Source: Streptosporangium lutulentum (lineage in GTDB: Bacteria > Actinomycetota > Actinomycetes > Streptosporangiales > Streptosporangiaceae). From it: a stretch of DNA of 64,000 nt. The translations under genes were made by a program, and so were the position numbers. Shown here in pieces: positions 52,270 through 61,634 of the stretch; positions within the stretch are counted from its first letter, which is position 1; each line of letters begins with the position of its first letter. A model generated the notes under the pieces. The model made no database searches. It had not been told where the DNA came from and saw only the letters and a list, made by a program, of their open reading frames with translations. Location of the stretch: contig NZ_JAUSQU010000001.1 in assembly GCF_030811455.1 (NCBI RefSeq), positions 3,596,001-3,660,000 of the forward strand, read 5' to 3'.

Positions 52270-53308
52270 GATGACGCAGCTCAAGCGGTTCCGCTCGGAG
52301 ATCCCCCGGCGCGACCTCACCGAACTGCAGACTCAGGAGAACCGGCTGCTGGCCGCCATCGCCGATCAACCGTCCGCGGGCGTGGAGCGCGCCGTCAGGC
52401 GTCCGCGCTTCACCAACCGCCTGAGACTGGGCCTCACGGGGCTGGCCGTCGCCACGGTGACAGCCGGGACCCTGACGATCGTCACCGACTCGGAACCAGA
52501 CGCTCCCCAGACCATTCACACGATGCCCATGGCGGCGTCGCAAGTGCTCAAGCGGGCGGCCGACAACGTGGGCAAGACTCCGGAACTGTATCCGGAGCCC
52601 GGCCAGTTCCTGGTCTTCGAGTCGCAGACGATGAACCCCTCCGCCGGCCAAGACCGTAAAGGACGTCCTGAAATACACCTGTACCGAACAAAACGCAAGG
52701 TCTGGCTACCGGTAGAAGGTGATGCGACCGGTGGAGTCATCGAGAGTGAGCTTCTGCCGCCCAAACCGTTTCCCGGTCGGCCCCTCTCACCCGAGGCCAG
52801 CGAGGACGTTGGCCGCCACGGCCCGTCGAAGCTCGCCGACTTCGACGACCGAGCAGAATACCTGCGTTCCGACTACACCTACGTGAGCCGTCTGCCGACC
52901 GAGCCGGCGAAGATGTACGAGCATCTCTACAGCCACCTGGGACACAACGCCCAAGCGGATACCGACGCCTGGGGGCGGGTCCGTGACCTGCTCACGGAGG
53001 CATACCTGCCCGCGGCGCAGCGTGCCGCCCTGTTCCGTGCGGCCGCGGCGATTCCCGGTGTCATCACCGTTGACAATGCCGTGGACGCGGTGGGCCGTAA
53101 GGGAATCGCCGCGGCGAGGGTCGACCCGGTGATCGGTGAGCGGCAGGAGTACATCTTCGACCGCAAAACGTACATGTACCTCGGTGAGCGCAGCGTCGTC
53201 ATAGACGCGGCCAAGGCCGAGGCGCCGGTGGGAAGTGTGCTGACCTCCTCGGCCCAGCTGAAGGTCTCTGTCGCCGATCACGCCCCTGCCGTCGTCGACG
53301 AGGACTGA
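52262..53308 (+). CDS. CU044_5270-like membrane protein, sigma-factor partner
   Basis: 348 residues. A cytoplasmic N-terminus of about 60 residues, one membrane helix (about 61-80, LGLTGLAVATVTAGTLTIV), and a long extracellular domain. This layout and its place directly after the ECF gene match the CU044_5270 family, common partners of ECF factors in Streptosporangiales. It may act as the anti-sigma factor or sensor, although no zinc-binding anti-sigma motif is seen. The start overlaps the sigma gene. Confidence 0.72.
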   Translation: MNEMTQLKRFRSEIPRRDLTELQTQENRLLAAIADQPSAGVERAVRRPRFTNRLRLGLTGLAVATVTAGTLTIVTDSEPDAPQTIHTMPMAASQVLKRAADNVGKTPELYPEPGQFLVFESQTMNPSAGQDRKGRPEIHLYRTKRKVWLPVEGDATGGVIESELLPPKPFPGRPLSPEASEDVGRHGPSKLADFDDRAEYLRSDYTYVSRLPTEPAKMYEHLYSHLGHNAQADTDAWGRVRDLLTEAYLPAAQRAALFRAAAAIPGVITVDNAVDAVGRKGIAAARVDPVIGERQEYIFDRKTYMYLGERSVVIDAAKAEAPVGSVLTSSAQLKVSVADHAPAVVDED

Positions 53309-53330
53309 CTCACGCGGGGCGATGCAGGAT

Positions 53331-53386
53331 CCAGGCGGCTCCCGGCCCCGGATGTTCGAGCCGGGCGAACGGCGGGAGCCGCCTGG
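53331..53386 (+). terminator. Long hairpin after the sigma-factor operon
   Basis: Perfect 14-base arms CCAGGCGGCTCCCG (53331-53344) and CGGGAGCCGCCTGG (53373-53386) enclose a 28-base loop that can form a smaller GC stem. It follows the stop by 22 bases. Confidence 0.7.
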
Positions 53387-53442
53387 CGTGACGGCAAGGC
53401 CATGGTCTCGTATCCATGCTTTCGCGACGATGAGGAGTGGCT

Positions 53443-53898
53443 GTGACGCAACGCCATCAGGTCACCGTCGACGTTCACGTGATCCTCGAACGCCAAGGCC
53501 GGATTCTGTTGTGCCTGCGAGAGGGCACGGGGTACGCCGACGGCCTGTACTGTCTGCCGTCCGGGCATCTGGAGGCCGGCGAGACGGTGGTGGAGTGCGC
53601 CGTCCGGGAGGTCCGCGAAGAGGTCGGGGTGCGCATCGACCCCGCCGATTTGCGGCCGGTCACGGTCGTCCACCATCTGTCGCCGGAGGGTGAACCCCGG
53701 GTCGGGTTCTTCTTCGCCGCCGATGTCTGGGACGGCGAGGTCGTGAACGCCGAGCCGCATAAATGCGGCCGGGTCGACTGGGTTCCAGCCGACCGGCTGC
53801 CGGACAACACGGTGGCGTACACGGCGGCGGGTGTAGCTCTTTACCTCGATGGTGTTGGCATCGGGGTGCATGGTTGGCCGGGACCGGAAGCGGCCTGA
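53443..53898 (+). CDS. Nudix hydrolase
   Basis: 151 residues with a perfect Nudix box, GHLEAGETVVECAV then REVREEVGV (about 39-61). Short Nudix enzymes of this kind hydrolyse nucleotide pyrophosphates. GTG 53443 is five bases after GAGGAG; GTG 53437 overlaps that site and is rejected. A gene of its own, it ends about 85 bases before the tRNA-like sequence. Confidence 0.85.
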   Translation: MTQRHQVTVDVHVILERQGRILLCLREGTGYADGLYCLPSGHLEAGETVVECAVREVREEVGVRIDPADLRPVTVVHHLSPEGEPRVGFFFAADVWDGEVVNAEPHKCGRVDWVPADRLPDNTVAYTAAGVALYLDGVGIGVHGWPGPEAA

Positions 53899-53982
53899 CT
53901 CCACGCCGATCGGAAACCCCGGCTGACGCGACTGGTAGCCTGATCTTCCGGTGAGAGGTCCGTAGGGTCTCAACGCCGGGCC

Positions 53983-54055
53983 GCTCTCGTTGTCCAGTGG
54001 CCGAGGACACACGCCTCTCGGGGCGTGGACGCCGGTTCGAATCCGGCCGAGGGCA
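53983..54055 (+). tRNA. tRNA-Glu(CTC)-like gene, probably degenerate
   Basis: A 73-base cloverleaf is visible: acceptor GCTCTCG/CGAGGGC (one G-T pair), D arm GTCC/GGAC with an AGTGGCCGA loop, and T arm GCCGG-TTCGAAT-CCGGC. The anticodon stem CACGC/GCGTG holds an eight-base loop CTCTCGGG, one base too long, and the variable region is only three bases. T33 and anticodon CTC point to glutamate. The loop fault suggests a pseudo-tRNA or a divergent, possibly non-decoding tRNA. CCA is not fully encoded. Confidence 0.45.
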
Positions 54056-54206
54056 CAAGGAGCTCTCGTTCGCCCCTTCGGAGGTGAGCGGGGGCTCTTT
54101 CACGTTCCCGAGGTCTATCCGTCGGCCGGCTGCCCCTCCCGCTCGGCGACGAACGTTCCCCTGCACAGCAAAGCCCCCGCTTCGTGACCTGAGATTGTCG
54201 AGACGC

Positions 54207-54395
54207 TCAGGAAGGTGCAGGGCCTGTGCACGACGGTGCCGACGATGCCTTCGAACCGGTACTTACGTTCCGGTCCAGCGGCACGATCATGCCCTCGCGC
54301 AGGCCGCGCAGCAGGCGCGGCGCATAGGTCGTCTCCCCGTCGGTGATCGGCCCGAACACCGCGTCCAGGACCGCACGGGTGCCACAGGACGCCAC
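54207..54395 (-). pseudogene. IS4-type transposase fragment
   Basis: The frame reads [20 protein letters not shown], then ETTYAPRLLRGLREGMIVPL and DRN. This is the conserved stretch before the second catalytic Asp of IS4-type DDE transposases found in actinomycetes (GMIVLLDRNF). The protein is cut at both sides and then diverges, so it is a remnant. It directly abuts the stop of the acyltransferase gene. The 150 bases between it and the tRNA-like sequence show nothing. Confidence 0.6.
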
Positions 54396-55342
54396 TACCA
54401 GATCGGGAAGCGGCCGCGGCGCCAGTGCCAGTGGCGGCCGGCCTTCAGGTGGTCGATGACCGCGCGCTGGAGCACGGTGCGGCGCGGCAGCCGGTCGAGC
54501 GGCGTGCTCAGGGTGCGGAACACGAACCGCAGCACCTCGACGTCGGCGTCCAGCCCTTCCGGCTCCTCGTAGGGCTCCAGCTCGAACCTCCGCTGGAACA
54601 GGACGATGTTGGAGTCCCCGGGCAGGTACTCCAGCAGCTGCGGGTCGAGCAGCCACGAGCCGCAGGAGAACGCCGTGTAGCGCTCGTCGGGAAAATGGCG
54701 CGGGAAGAACGCGCGGGCCTCGTCGAGCGACGCCGCGACCGCCTCCGGGGTCATCGGCCCCGACTCGGGGATGTGCAGGTCGATGGTGGTGCCGCCGCGG
54801 TGGTGCTGCAGCCGGCCCAGCTCGTAGACGCCGCCGCGCGCGTGCAGCGTCAGCCAGCTCTGCATGACCGGCCAGCCCTCGCGGTGCATCCGCCGGTCGA
54901 TCGCGAGGTTGCGGCCCAGGTCCGCGAGGGTCACCCATGACACGGCATCGGCGATGCCGTGGTCGCGGTGGTACCCCGTGACGACGTCGACCAGGGCCAG
55001 GTACGCGTACACGTAGAGATGCCGCCAGGCGGGACCCCGTTCGCGCGGCAGCTCCGGACCGGGGGACAGCCAGCCGTGGCCCCCGAGATCGGCGCGGACC
55101 AGGGCGATCGAGAGGTCGAGCAGCCAGCGCAGCTCCGGAGTCCACAGTGGAGAGTCCGGGTCGGGCCAGCCCGCCATGATCTCGGCGGCGTCGTCCGGCC
55201 GCACCGCGAGCCGGTCGAGGAGCGCCGGCGCATCGGCCTTGGCGGGCAGCGGAGCCGACGGCCGGTCGCCGGCGAGCCGATGCACACGGTCGACGTCCTC
55301 GACGGGAACCCCGAGCCGGGCGGCGGTGTCGTCCAGATCCAC
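54395..55342 (-). CDS. Acyltransferase-domain protein with GNAT-like C-terminus
   Basis: 315 residues. The mid part ([57 protein letters not shown]) and the end ([40 protein letters not shown]) match the acyltransferase/GNATC family in actinomycetes; relatives are often labelled acyltransferase but not well studied. GTG 55342 is preferred because the frame upstream looks non-coding. Its downstream end is next to a transposase fragment. The segment 55343-55682 holds a 13-bp inverted repeat and no clear gene. Confidence 0.65.
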   Translation of the reverse strand: MDLDDTAARLGVPVEDVDRVHRLAGDRPSAPLPAKADAPALLDRLAVRPDDAAEIMAGWPDPDSPLWTPELRWLLDLSIALVRADLGGHGWLSPGPELPRERGPAWRHLYVYAYLALVDVVTGYHRDHGIADAVSWVTLADLGRNLAIDRRMHREGWPVMQSWLTLHARGGVYELGRLQHHRGGTTIDLHIPESGPMTPEAVAASLDEARAFFPRHFPDERYTAFSCGSWLLDPQLLEYLPGDSNIVLFQRRFELEPYEEPEGLDADVEVLRFVFRTLSTPLDRLPRRTVLQRAVIDHLKAGRHWHWRRGRFPIW

Positions 55343-55587
55343 GCGGACGATCCTACTTACCTTGTGTCCCGTTTTGTCGATCTCCTGCTCTCCTCGGCGC
55401 GAGAGGACTGCGAGCAGGGTCACCACCTGCCTCAAGTCGGTGAGACGGCCGACAGGACGCCTCACCTGCCTCGTTCTGGATGAGACGGGACATCTGACCT
55501 GCAACCCCTCGTTCGTGGCACGCGCCAGATCTGCCGTGAACCCCGTGCGGCCAAGAAGGGCCGGACCTCATGAACAAGGTCCGCGCA

Positions 55588-55616
55588 TTTGCGACCGTCA
55601 ACGTGACGGTCGCAAA
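55588..55616. repeat. Perfect 13-bp inverted repeat before CPT
   Basis: TTTGCGACCGTCA (55588-55600) and TGACGGTCGCAAA (55604-55616) around ACG. No U-run follows, and it ends 66 bases before the phosphotransferase start, so it could be an operator or a transposon-end remnant. Confidence 0.75.
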
Positions 55617-55682
55617 GCGCTGCATGGCAGGGGCCGCCGAAATCCGTTTCGTGCCGTGTGGGGGAAGCTCTACTGTGGCGGG

Positions 55683-56216
55683 GTGGGGACTCAGATGATC
55701 ATTATCAATGGTGGTTCCAGCTCGGGAAAGTCCGGGATCGTACGGTGCCTGCAGGCCGTTCTTCCGGATCCGTGGCTGGCGTTCGGCATCGATTCATTCG
55801 TCGACGCGATGCCCGCGAGGATGCAGGCGTCGGACGAGGGGATCGAGATCGCGGCCGACGGCGGGGTGAGCGTCGGGGCGGGCTTCCGGGCGCTGGAGGC
55901 GGCCTGGATAGAGGGCGTCGTGGCCATGGCCCGTGCCGGCGCCGGGGTCATCATCGATGACGTCTTTCTCGGCGGAGCCTCGTCCCAGCAGCGGTGGCAG
56001 AAGGCTCTGAACGGGCTGGACGTGCTGTGGGTCGGTGTGAGGTGTGAGAGTGCGGTCGCCGCGGGCCGCGAGGTCGCACGTGGAGATCGGGTCCAGGGTA
56101 TGGCTGCGTTGCAAGCGGATGTGGTTCACGACGGCGTGATGTACGACCTGGAGGTGGACACGACGCATACCGAGTCCCTGGTGTGCGCGCGGACCATCGC
56201 CGCCCGTGTCAGCTGA
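55683..56216 (+). CDS. Chloramphenicol 3-O-phosphotransferase homologue
   Basis: 177 residues, the size of CPT from Streptomyces venezuelae (178). Walker A is GGSSSGKS (about 10-17). The sequence [15 protein letters not shown] contains the catalytic Asp position, followed by [30 protein letters not shown] and WVGVRCE. It would transfer phosphate to the primary hydroxyl of chloramphenicol or a similar small alcohol. GTG 55683 gives the [11 protein letters not shown] start like known CPTs; ATG 55695 is possible. No chloramphenicol biosynthesis or efflux gene is near; transposase fragments flank the gene. Confidence 0.85.
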   Translation: MGTQMIIINGGSSSGKSGIVRCLQAVLPDPWLAFGIDSFVDAMPARMQASDEGIEIAADGGVSVGAGFRALEAAWIEGVVAMARAGAGVIIDDVFLGGASSQQRWQKALNGLDVLWVGVRCESAVAAGREVARGDRVQGMAALQADVVHDGVMYDLEVDTTHTESLVCARTIAARVS

Positions 56217-56395
56217 TCGACGGATCGGCTCCCGGCCGCCCGGCGTTTGGCACCGCCGCAGCTTGAGCTGCGGCGGCGCCGGGGTGGACGCCACCACGAT
56301 CGACAACAAGAGCGGAATCGCCACCGGCCGGCTTCCCGGTGGCTCAACCCGGTGAACGTTCCCGGTCAGAGCACCAGCGGCGCCAGTGGCCGTCC

Positions 56396-56512
56396 CTACA
56401 GGTGCCCGGTGATGTCGCTGACCCACAGCCGGTCAGGCGCTTCCACCGTGAAGGCCCGGTGGACCGGATCCTCCTCGGTGGCGGCGTTGACGAGGTTGCG
56501 GCGGCCCAGTTT
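56396..56512 (-). pseudogene. IS3-type transposase (rve) fragment
   Basis: A 38-codon frame ends TEEDPVHRAFTVEAPDRLWV, SDITGHL and stop. This is the start of the integrase core in IS3 OrfB proteins (FTAEAPDRLWVADIT), where the first catalytic Asp follows LWV. It is cut on both sides. The rest of the 530-base gap (56217-56745) has no supported gene. Confidence 0.5.
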
Positions 56513-56745
56513 TTGTGACCCGATACGGAAAGCTGACAGAACTCAATCGGGTGAGGCTCGGGCACGAAGCACTTCCTTCCCAGCCGACACAGGGTCGACT
56601 CAGGTGAGGCGGCCGTGCCACGGGGGAAGCTCAGGGCCTGTGACGTGTGCGAACTTCCGGTTGGTGGCCGTGACCCCGGGAGACGTTACGTCTCCCTTGA
56701 GTGTGTCCCCCGGAGATCGATGATCTGTCCCGGGGCCACGGCGTT

Positions 56746-57018
56746 CTACCTGGCAGACCTCAGCGGCAGGTCGTAGGAGAACGACCATGACGCGGGCAGG
56801 GAAGGGGAAGCCTGCCAGAGCTCCAGTTCGACTTCCTGCATGCGGTCGCACAACTCGTCGACCGTGAGAGCTTCGATGATCCGGACCTGCTGGGGGTCAC
56901 GGCATTCCCACGCGGTGAAACAGCGCCGCCACTGTCTCCACATCACCAGCCATCCGTACGTGCCGGCCTGCACCTGAGCGGCTGCCTCGATCTTCGCGGC
57001 GTCACACTCGGAGCGCAT
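56746..57018 (-). CDS. Small protein of the XRE-DUF5753 cluster
   Basis: 90 residues: MRSECDAAKIEAAAQVQAGT, WLVMWRQWRRCFTAWECRD, then DELCDRMQEVELELWQ. It is tryptophan- and acid-rich and probably helical. The ATG at 57018 overlaps the end of the upstream gene by 17 bases. The family is unknown to me. Its position, third after an XRE-DUF5753 regulator, resembles the small partner genes in WhiJ-type loci. Confidence 0.6.
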   Translation of the reverse strand: MRSECDAAKIEAAAQVQAGTYGWLVMWRQWRRCFTAWECRDPQQVRIIEALTVDELCDRMQEVELELWQASPSLPASWSFSYDLPLRSAR

Positions 57019-57367
57019 GCCGGGCCACGACGAGGTTTTCGAGGAGCCGGCCGTGCGGCAGTTCGGGTAAGGGGCGGGACTGCACGATCTCGTAGTGGGC
57101 GGCGATCCTGGCGGCGGCCCTCGCCGGACTCCTGGCGTAGGTGCGCAGAGGGCCGCCGCCGCGACTGGGTTCGGGGCTGGTCCACCAGATGTACCGGCCG
57201 TCCGTGTGGGCCACAAGCCCGTGGTACACCGAGATCAGCACCTGTCCGTAAGTGACCTCGTGTACGTCCGCCGGGATGTTCAGCAGGGCCAGCTCGATCT
57301 GTAGCGCTTCGGCGGCTCGGATGATCTCATCTCTGGAAAGACCGCTGTGCGGAAAGATGGGGGGCAC
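57002..57367 (-). CDS. Second small protein of the XRE-DUF5753 cluster
   Basis: 121 residues with no membrane segment or signal. It reads LSRDEIIRAAEALQIELALL, ADVHEVTYGQVLISVYHGLV and YIWWTSPEP, then an arginine- and alanine-rich helix. The start is GTG 57367 with a poor ribosome site. It overlaps the next gene and follows the regulator by 47 bases, so the three form an operon. The function is unknown. Confidence 0.6.
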   Translation of the reverse strand: MPPIFPHSGLSRDEIIRAAEALQIELALLNIPADVHEVTYGQVLISVYHGLVAHTDGRYIWWTSPEPSRGGGPLRTYARSPARAAARIAAHYEIVQSRPLPELPHGRLLENLVVARHALRV

Positions 57368-57409
57368 GCAAACTACGCTAAATACCAGATAATGCCCACC
57401 TCAACAGTG

Positions 57410-57424
57410 TTGCGTCATGTTGCG
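57410..57424. promoter_or_regulatory. 10-bp phased TTGCG pair at the end of the XRE gene
   Basis: TTGCG at 57410-57414 and 57420-57424 are one helical turn apart, spanning the stop codon of the regulator. The same phased motif occurs at 58337-58360 upstream of that gene. Confidence 0.35.
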
Positions 57425-58269
57425 TTGAATTTTCCTGCAACCGTTTCCAGGAGACGACGAGCGTCCTCGCCGTAGACGGCGGCACCGCTCAACGTCTCGA
57501 ACGCCTTTTCATACACGGCGATGTCACTGGGCGCCTTGTGCTGGATCTGACCGGGCACGGTGTCGACGCGGACCCGGTCACCGTCGTAGATCCAGAAATT
57601 CTCCGGCGGCATGATCGGCGGCCGGGCGGCCGAGGGAATGATGCCGAAACTGACGTTGGCGACGCCGGACGTCAGCTCGGCGAGCCGTCCGATCTGGACG
57701 ACCATCGGCCCCGGCTCGACCACCGGGGTGCGAAGGGCCTGCTCACCGATGATGAACGCGAACCGCCTGCTGCCGCTGCGCAGGATCTCCTGCTGTTTCA
57801 GCCTGGCGGCCACGGCCGCGTCGATGTCGTCGGGGATGCCCCGGAAGTCGATGATGGCCCGCAGGTGCGCGCGCACGTAGTCCGGCGTCTGGATCAGGCC
57901 CGGGACGGCCGAGTGCTGCCAGACCCTGAACTGGCGGGTCTTCTCGTAGAGCGGCAGGAACGACGACTGCACGTGGCGAAGTCCCGTCTCCTCCAGCCGT
58001 CGCCACTCGGTGTACATCGCCTCGATGTTCTGTGCGGCCGCGATGAGATCAACCACCTGCTCCTCGGCCTCGCACGCTCGGCACCACATCTTGATGTCGG
58101 CCTGGTTCGGCATCTGTACGGCATTCTCAATCTTGGAAATCTTCGTGTGGTCCATGCCGGTCTTGCTGGCCAGCGCTCGACCGGTCAGCCCGGCGTCCGC
58201 GCGGATCGCGCGGAGCCGGGCGGCGAGAATGCCTTTGGCCTCGTTGATTCGGGCTGTGGAGGTCGCCAT
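57415..58269 (-). CDS. XRE-family regulator with DUF5753 domain
   Basis: 284 residues. The N-terminal XRE helix-turn-helix (about 15-70, LRAIRADAGLTGRALASKTG, MDHTKISKIEN) is followed by DUF5753 (about 100-275, WQHSAVPGLIQTPDYVRA, RQQEILR-like RLKQQEILRSG, FIIGEQALRTPV). Such regulators are abundant in actinomycetes (WhiJ-like) and usually work with small DUF397-type or AbaA-like partners. The two small genes downstream fill that place here but do not look like DUF397. Phased TTGC repeats lie just upstream. Confidence 0.88.
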   Translation of the reverse strand: MATSTARINEAKGILAARLRAIRADAGLTGRALASKTGMDHTKISKIENAVQMPNQADIKMWCRACEAEEQVVDLIAAAQNIEAMYTEWRRLEETGLRHVQSSFLPLYEKTRQFRVWQHSAVPGLIQTPDYVRAHLRAIIDFRGIPDDIDAAVAARLKQQEILRSGSRRFAFIIGEQALRTPVVEPGPMVVQIGRLAELTSGVANVSFGIIPSAARPPIMPPENFWIYDGDRVRVDTVPGQIQHKAPSDIAVYEKAFETLSGAAVYGEDARRLLETVAGKFNAT

Positions 58270-58336
58270 CTGCCATCACCTCATCATTGGCAGGTCAAAT
58301 ATCCATTGATGACGGTACGGCAGCTTTTGATCGCAA

Positions 58337-58360
58337 TTGCATAATGTTGCGAATCATTGC
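58337..58360. promoter_or_regulatory. Three TTGC motifs at exact 10-bp spacing
   Basis: TTGC occurs at 58337, 58347 and 58357, giving units TTGCATAATG, TTGCGAATCA and TTGCGAGGAT. It lies 68 bases before the XRE start and overlaps the end of the ABC ATPase gene. A likely site for the XRE regulator. Confidence 0.45.
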
Positions 58361-59190
58361 GAGGATTCATCGTCCGCAGGCGGAGGGCTCCCCCTGCTCA
58401 GCTCATGGGCGAGCTGCTCAAGCTCGGCTCCCCCGGCCATCAGCGAGGTCAGTTCCTCGGGGGTGATGTCCGCCTTGCCGTACTCACCGAGGCCGGCGCC
58501 CCGGTTGAGCAGCAGGAAGCGGTCGCCGATCGGATAGGCGTGGTGCGGGTTGTGGGTGATGAAGACGACGCCGAGGCCCCGGTCACGGGCCCGGGCGATG
58601 TAACGCAGGACGACCCCGGCCTGTTTGACGCCCAGGGCGGAGGTGGGCTCGTCCAGGATGAGCACGCGGGCGCCGAAATGCACCGCTCGGGCGATGGCCA
58701 CCGACTGGCGCTCGCCGCCGGACAGGGTGCCCACGGGCTGGTCGACGTCGCGGATGTCGATGCCCATGGACCGCAGTTCCTCGCGGACCACCCGTTTGGC
58801 CCCGGCCACGTCGAAGCGGCGGAACGGCCCCCGGCCGAGCGTGGGCTCGGAGCCGAGGAAGAAGTTCCGCCAGACCGACATCAGCGGGATCATCGCCAGG
58901 TCCTGGTAGAGGGTGGCGATCCCCCGGTCGAGGGCGTCCCGGGGACTGGTGAAGGCGACGGGAACGCCGTCCACCAGGTACTCGCCGGAGTCGGGGGCGT
59001 GCATGCCCGCGAGGATCTTGATCAGCGTGGACTTTCCCGCGCCGTTGTCACCGAGGACGCAGGTCACCTCCCCCGCGCACACCCGCGTCGAGACGTCCCG
59101 CAGCGCGATCACACCGCCGAACGTCTTGCCCACGGCCCGGACCTCCAGCAGGACGGCGGAGCCCGCGGGGGGCTCATCGGTCGCGGTCAA
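58354..59190 (-). CDS. Sugar ABC transporter ATPase (single-domain, FrcA-like)
   Basis: 278 residues. Walker [10 protein letters not shown] is near residue 48, the signature LSGGERQ and Walker [13 protein letters not shown] follow. It is a single ATPase domain like FrcA, not the doubled RbsA type. It energises import of a monosaccharide. TTG 59190 overlaps the permease stop (TTGA); no better start is seen. It is third in the operon after the binding protein and permease. Confidence 0.85.
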   Translation of the reverse strand: MTATDEPPAGSAVLLEVRAVGKTFGGVIALRDVSTRVCAGEVTCVLGDNGAGKSTLIKILAGMHAPDSGEYLVDGVPVAFTSPRDALDRGIATLYQDLAMIPLMSVWRNFFLGSEPTLGRGPFRRFDVAGAKRVVREELRSMGIDIRDVDQPVGTLSGGERQSVAIARAVHFGARVLILDEPTSALGVKQAGVVLRYIARARDRGLGVVFITHNPHHAYPIGDRFLLLNRGAGLGEYGKADITPEELTSLMAGGAELEQLAHELSRGSPPPADDESSQ

Positions 59191-60215
59191 TGTCTCACCT
59201 CCTCCGCGTAGCGGCGGACGAACCGGTTGGCGAGAGTGGCCAGCAGCAGCATCGCGCCCAGGAAGAAGGTGAACCAGTCGGCGTCCCAGCCGGCGAAGAC
59301 GATGCCCTTGTCCGCCATGCCGAAGATCACGGCACCGATCGCGGCGCCGACGGCGGAGCCGTATCCACCGGTCAGCAGGCAACCGCCGATCACCGCGGCG
59401 ATGATGTAGACGAACTCCTGGCCGATGCCGGAGTTGGCCTGCACCGAGGTGAAGCGCAGCGCCATGATCGAGCCGACCATCCAGGCCGCCACGGCGGTGG
59501 TCATGAACAGTGCGATCTTCGTCCGCTCCGCGGGGACCCCGACGGCGCGGGCGGCCTGGTCGTCGCCGCCCACCGCGAAGATCCAGTTTCCCGCGCGGGT
59601 CCGGGTGAGCACCCAGGTGGCCAGTGCGGTGACGCCTGCCCACCACAGGATGGCCACCCGGAAGTCGGTCCCGCCGACCGGGATCGTCCCGGCGAACAGG
59701 GCCCGCGCCTCCTCGTATCCTTCGGCCCTGCGCAGGCCGCTGACCTGAACGGTCCCGGTGAGGGCCTTGGTGACGCCCAGATTGATCCCCTGGAGCATCA
59801 GGAACGTGCCGAGTGTGACGATGAAACTCGGCAGCTTGGTGCGGACCACGATCAGCCCGTTCACGAACCCGATCAGCAGGGCGGCGACGAGGGCGACGAG
59901 CATCGCCGCCCAGATCGAGAGTCCGTACCGGGTGGCGAGGATGACCATGATGAGGCCGGTGGTGCCGGTGAGCGCCCCTGCCGACAGGTCGAACTCCCCG
60001 CCGATCATCAGCAGCGCGATCGCCACCGCCATGATCCCGAGCGTGGAGGCAGGGTCCAGCCAGTTGGCCACGCCCTCGACCGAGCGGAACGTGGCCGACT
60101 GGCTCGCGAAGAACGCGAAGACCACGACCGCGCCGACCACCGCGCCGAGCTCCGGCCGGATCAGCAGCCGCCGGGCCACCCCGATCCGGGCGAGCCGTTC
60201 GTCCGCCACCGTCAC
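59187..60215 (-). CDS. Sugar ABC transporter permease (RbsC/FrcC family)
   Basis: 342 residues and about eight to ten membrane helices. The BPD_transp_2 motif [31 protein letters not shown] (seen here as [19 protein letters not shown]) is diagnostic. It forms the sugar channel. GTG 60215 overlaps the binding-protein stop by four bases, and its own stop overlaps the ATPase start. Confidence 0.88.
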   Translation of the reverse strand: MTVADERLARIGVARRLLIRPELGAVVGAVVVFAFFASQSATFRSVEGVANWLDPASTLGIMAVAIALLMIGGEFDLSAGALTGTTGLIMVILATRYGLSIWAAMLVALVAALLIGFVNGLIVVRTKLPSFIVTLGTFLMLQGINLGVTKALTGTVQVSGLRRAEGYEEARALFAGTIPVGGTDFRVAILWWAGVTALATWVLTRTRAGNWIFAVGGDDQAARAVGVPAERTKIALFMTTAVAAWMVGSIMALRFTSVQANSGIGQEFVYIIAAVIGGCLLTGGYGSAVGAAIGAVIFGMADKGIVFAGWDADWFTFFLGAMLLLATLANRFVRRYAEEVRH

Positions 60216-61210
60216 CGGGTGCCGCTCTCGGCGAGCTTGGCCACCTGCTCGGCGTTGTCCTTGGTGACGAACCCCGGTCCGGTGTTGACCGGCAGGCCCC
60301 CGCCGACGGTGTTGAGGTTGTCCTTGTAGAGGGTCAGGAAGGTGATCGGCAACCAGCCCTGGAGATACTGCTGCTGGTCCACCGCGAACAGGATCTCGCC
60401 GTCCTTGATGGCGGTGACCACGTCGGCCGACAGGTCGAAGGTGCCGAGCTTGGCGGTGGAGCCGCCGTCGGCGATCGCGTCACGGGCGGCCACGGCCACG
60501 GCCGGGTTGAGGGTGAGCACGCCGTTGAGGGAGGTGTCCGACTGGAGCCGGGCCTTGATCTTGGAGGTGGCGTCGGCGAGGTTGCCCACGTCCACCTGGA
60601 GCCGTTCGACCGTGCCGCCCAGCCCCGCGGTCGCGCCGTTGCACCGCTGGTCGAGGCCCACGTTGCCGGCCTCGTGGATCACGCAGAGCAGCTTGGAGAC
60701 CCCCTCGGCCTTGAGCTTCTCCCCCGCGCCGCGCCCCGCCACCTCCTCGGACTGGCCGACGTGGGTGATCGCGCCGAACTCGCGGGACCTGTCGCCGCCG
60801 GAGTTGATGGTGATCACCGGAATCCCGGCGGCCACGGCCTTTTCGACCGATTCCTTCAGCGCGTCCGGGTTGGCCATGGAGACCACGACGCCGTCGGCCT
60901 TCTGGCTCACGGCCTGGTCGACGAGCTGGGACTGCCGGGCGGGATCCCCGTCGCCCTGGTAACTCACCGTGACCCCGTACCGCCTGCCGGCGGCCTCGGC
61001 GCCGTTCTTGACCACGTCCCAGAAGGCGTCTCCCGAACCCGCGTGGGTAATGACCGCGAAAGTACCGCCCTCGGCCGCCGCCGGGCCCGAGGCGGTCGCC
61101 GCGCCCGCCGGTTCTCCGCCGCCCTGCCCGTCGGCCTGCCCGCCCGAGCAACCGGTCAGGGCGGAGAACCCCAGCATGGCCGCCACGACCAGCCCTGTTG
61201 TCCACTTCAT
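60212..61210 (-). CDS. Sugar ABC transporter substrate-binding lipoprotein
   Basis: 332 residues. The lipobox is LTGC (C21). A Peripla_BP_4 domain follows ([39 protein letters not shown]), with [12 protein letters not shown] in the hinge. It resembles ribose, fructose and inositol-type binders; the sugar cannot be fixed. It is first in the operon, behind a strong promoter. Confidence 0.86.
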   Translation of the reverse strand: MKWTTGLVVAAMLGFSALTGCSGGQADGQGGGEPAGAATASGPAAAEGGTFAVITHAGSGDAFWDVVKNGAEAAGRRYGVTVSYQGDGDPARQSQLVDQAVSQKADGVVVSMANPDALKESVEKAVAAGIPVITINSGGDRSREFGAITHVGQSEEVAGRGAGEKLKAEGVSKLLCVIHEAGNVGLDQRCNGATAGLGGTVERLQVDVGNLADATSKIKARLQSDTSLNGVLTLNPAVAVAARDAIADGGSTAKLGTFDLSADVVTAIKDGEILFAVDQQQYLQGWLPITFLTLYKDNLNTVGGGLPVNTGPGFVTKDNAEQVAKLAESGTR

Positions 61211-61252
61211 CGGTAACCTCCGTGCGTTGCGTCGCCGGATCTTTCCCGCTTC

Positions 61253-61302
61253 TGGTTTGTAACCAACGCATTAACTAAATGTCAATGATTTGTCGTGACA
61301 TT
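61253..61302 (-). promoter_or_regulatory. Promoter and operators of the sugar ABC operon
   Basis: On the minus strand TTGACA (61285-61280) and TTACAA (61262-61257) are 17 bases apart, a near-consensus housekeeping promoter. TGGTT-TGT-AACCA (61253-61265) is a perfect palindrome over the -10, and AATGTCA/TGACATT (61278-61302) is an inverted repeat over the -35. A LacI- or ROK-type repressor could bind; no such gene is in the window. Between here and the sulfotransferase (61303-61634) the only signal is an AT-rich stretch at 61590-61630, probably the sulfotransferase promoter. Confidence 0.7.
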
Positions 61303-61634
61303 AGGACTTGCAACCGCACAGCATGCCTGAAAGATGGCCAGGTCAGTGATGGTGCGATGGCGTCAACATGTCGCCGGGCGCGAAATTCGAGGAGGGTATC
61401 CTGGTCGTGACGACGGCGCCGACCTCCCGGCCGTGGCCTGGGAGAACACCAACTTCACGTTCATCGAGTGAAACGAGGTGGCCCGCCTCGAATGACCTGG
61501 GCACCGATATCGACGCCCCAAGCCCTCTCCACCGAATTCCCGGCACGCGGCGATTCTCCCGCCGTCGGGCACTTGCCTTCGCTCCAGAAAAGACTATATT
61601 TGCCATAATATTAGTAGGAATTAAGGGTAATGTG

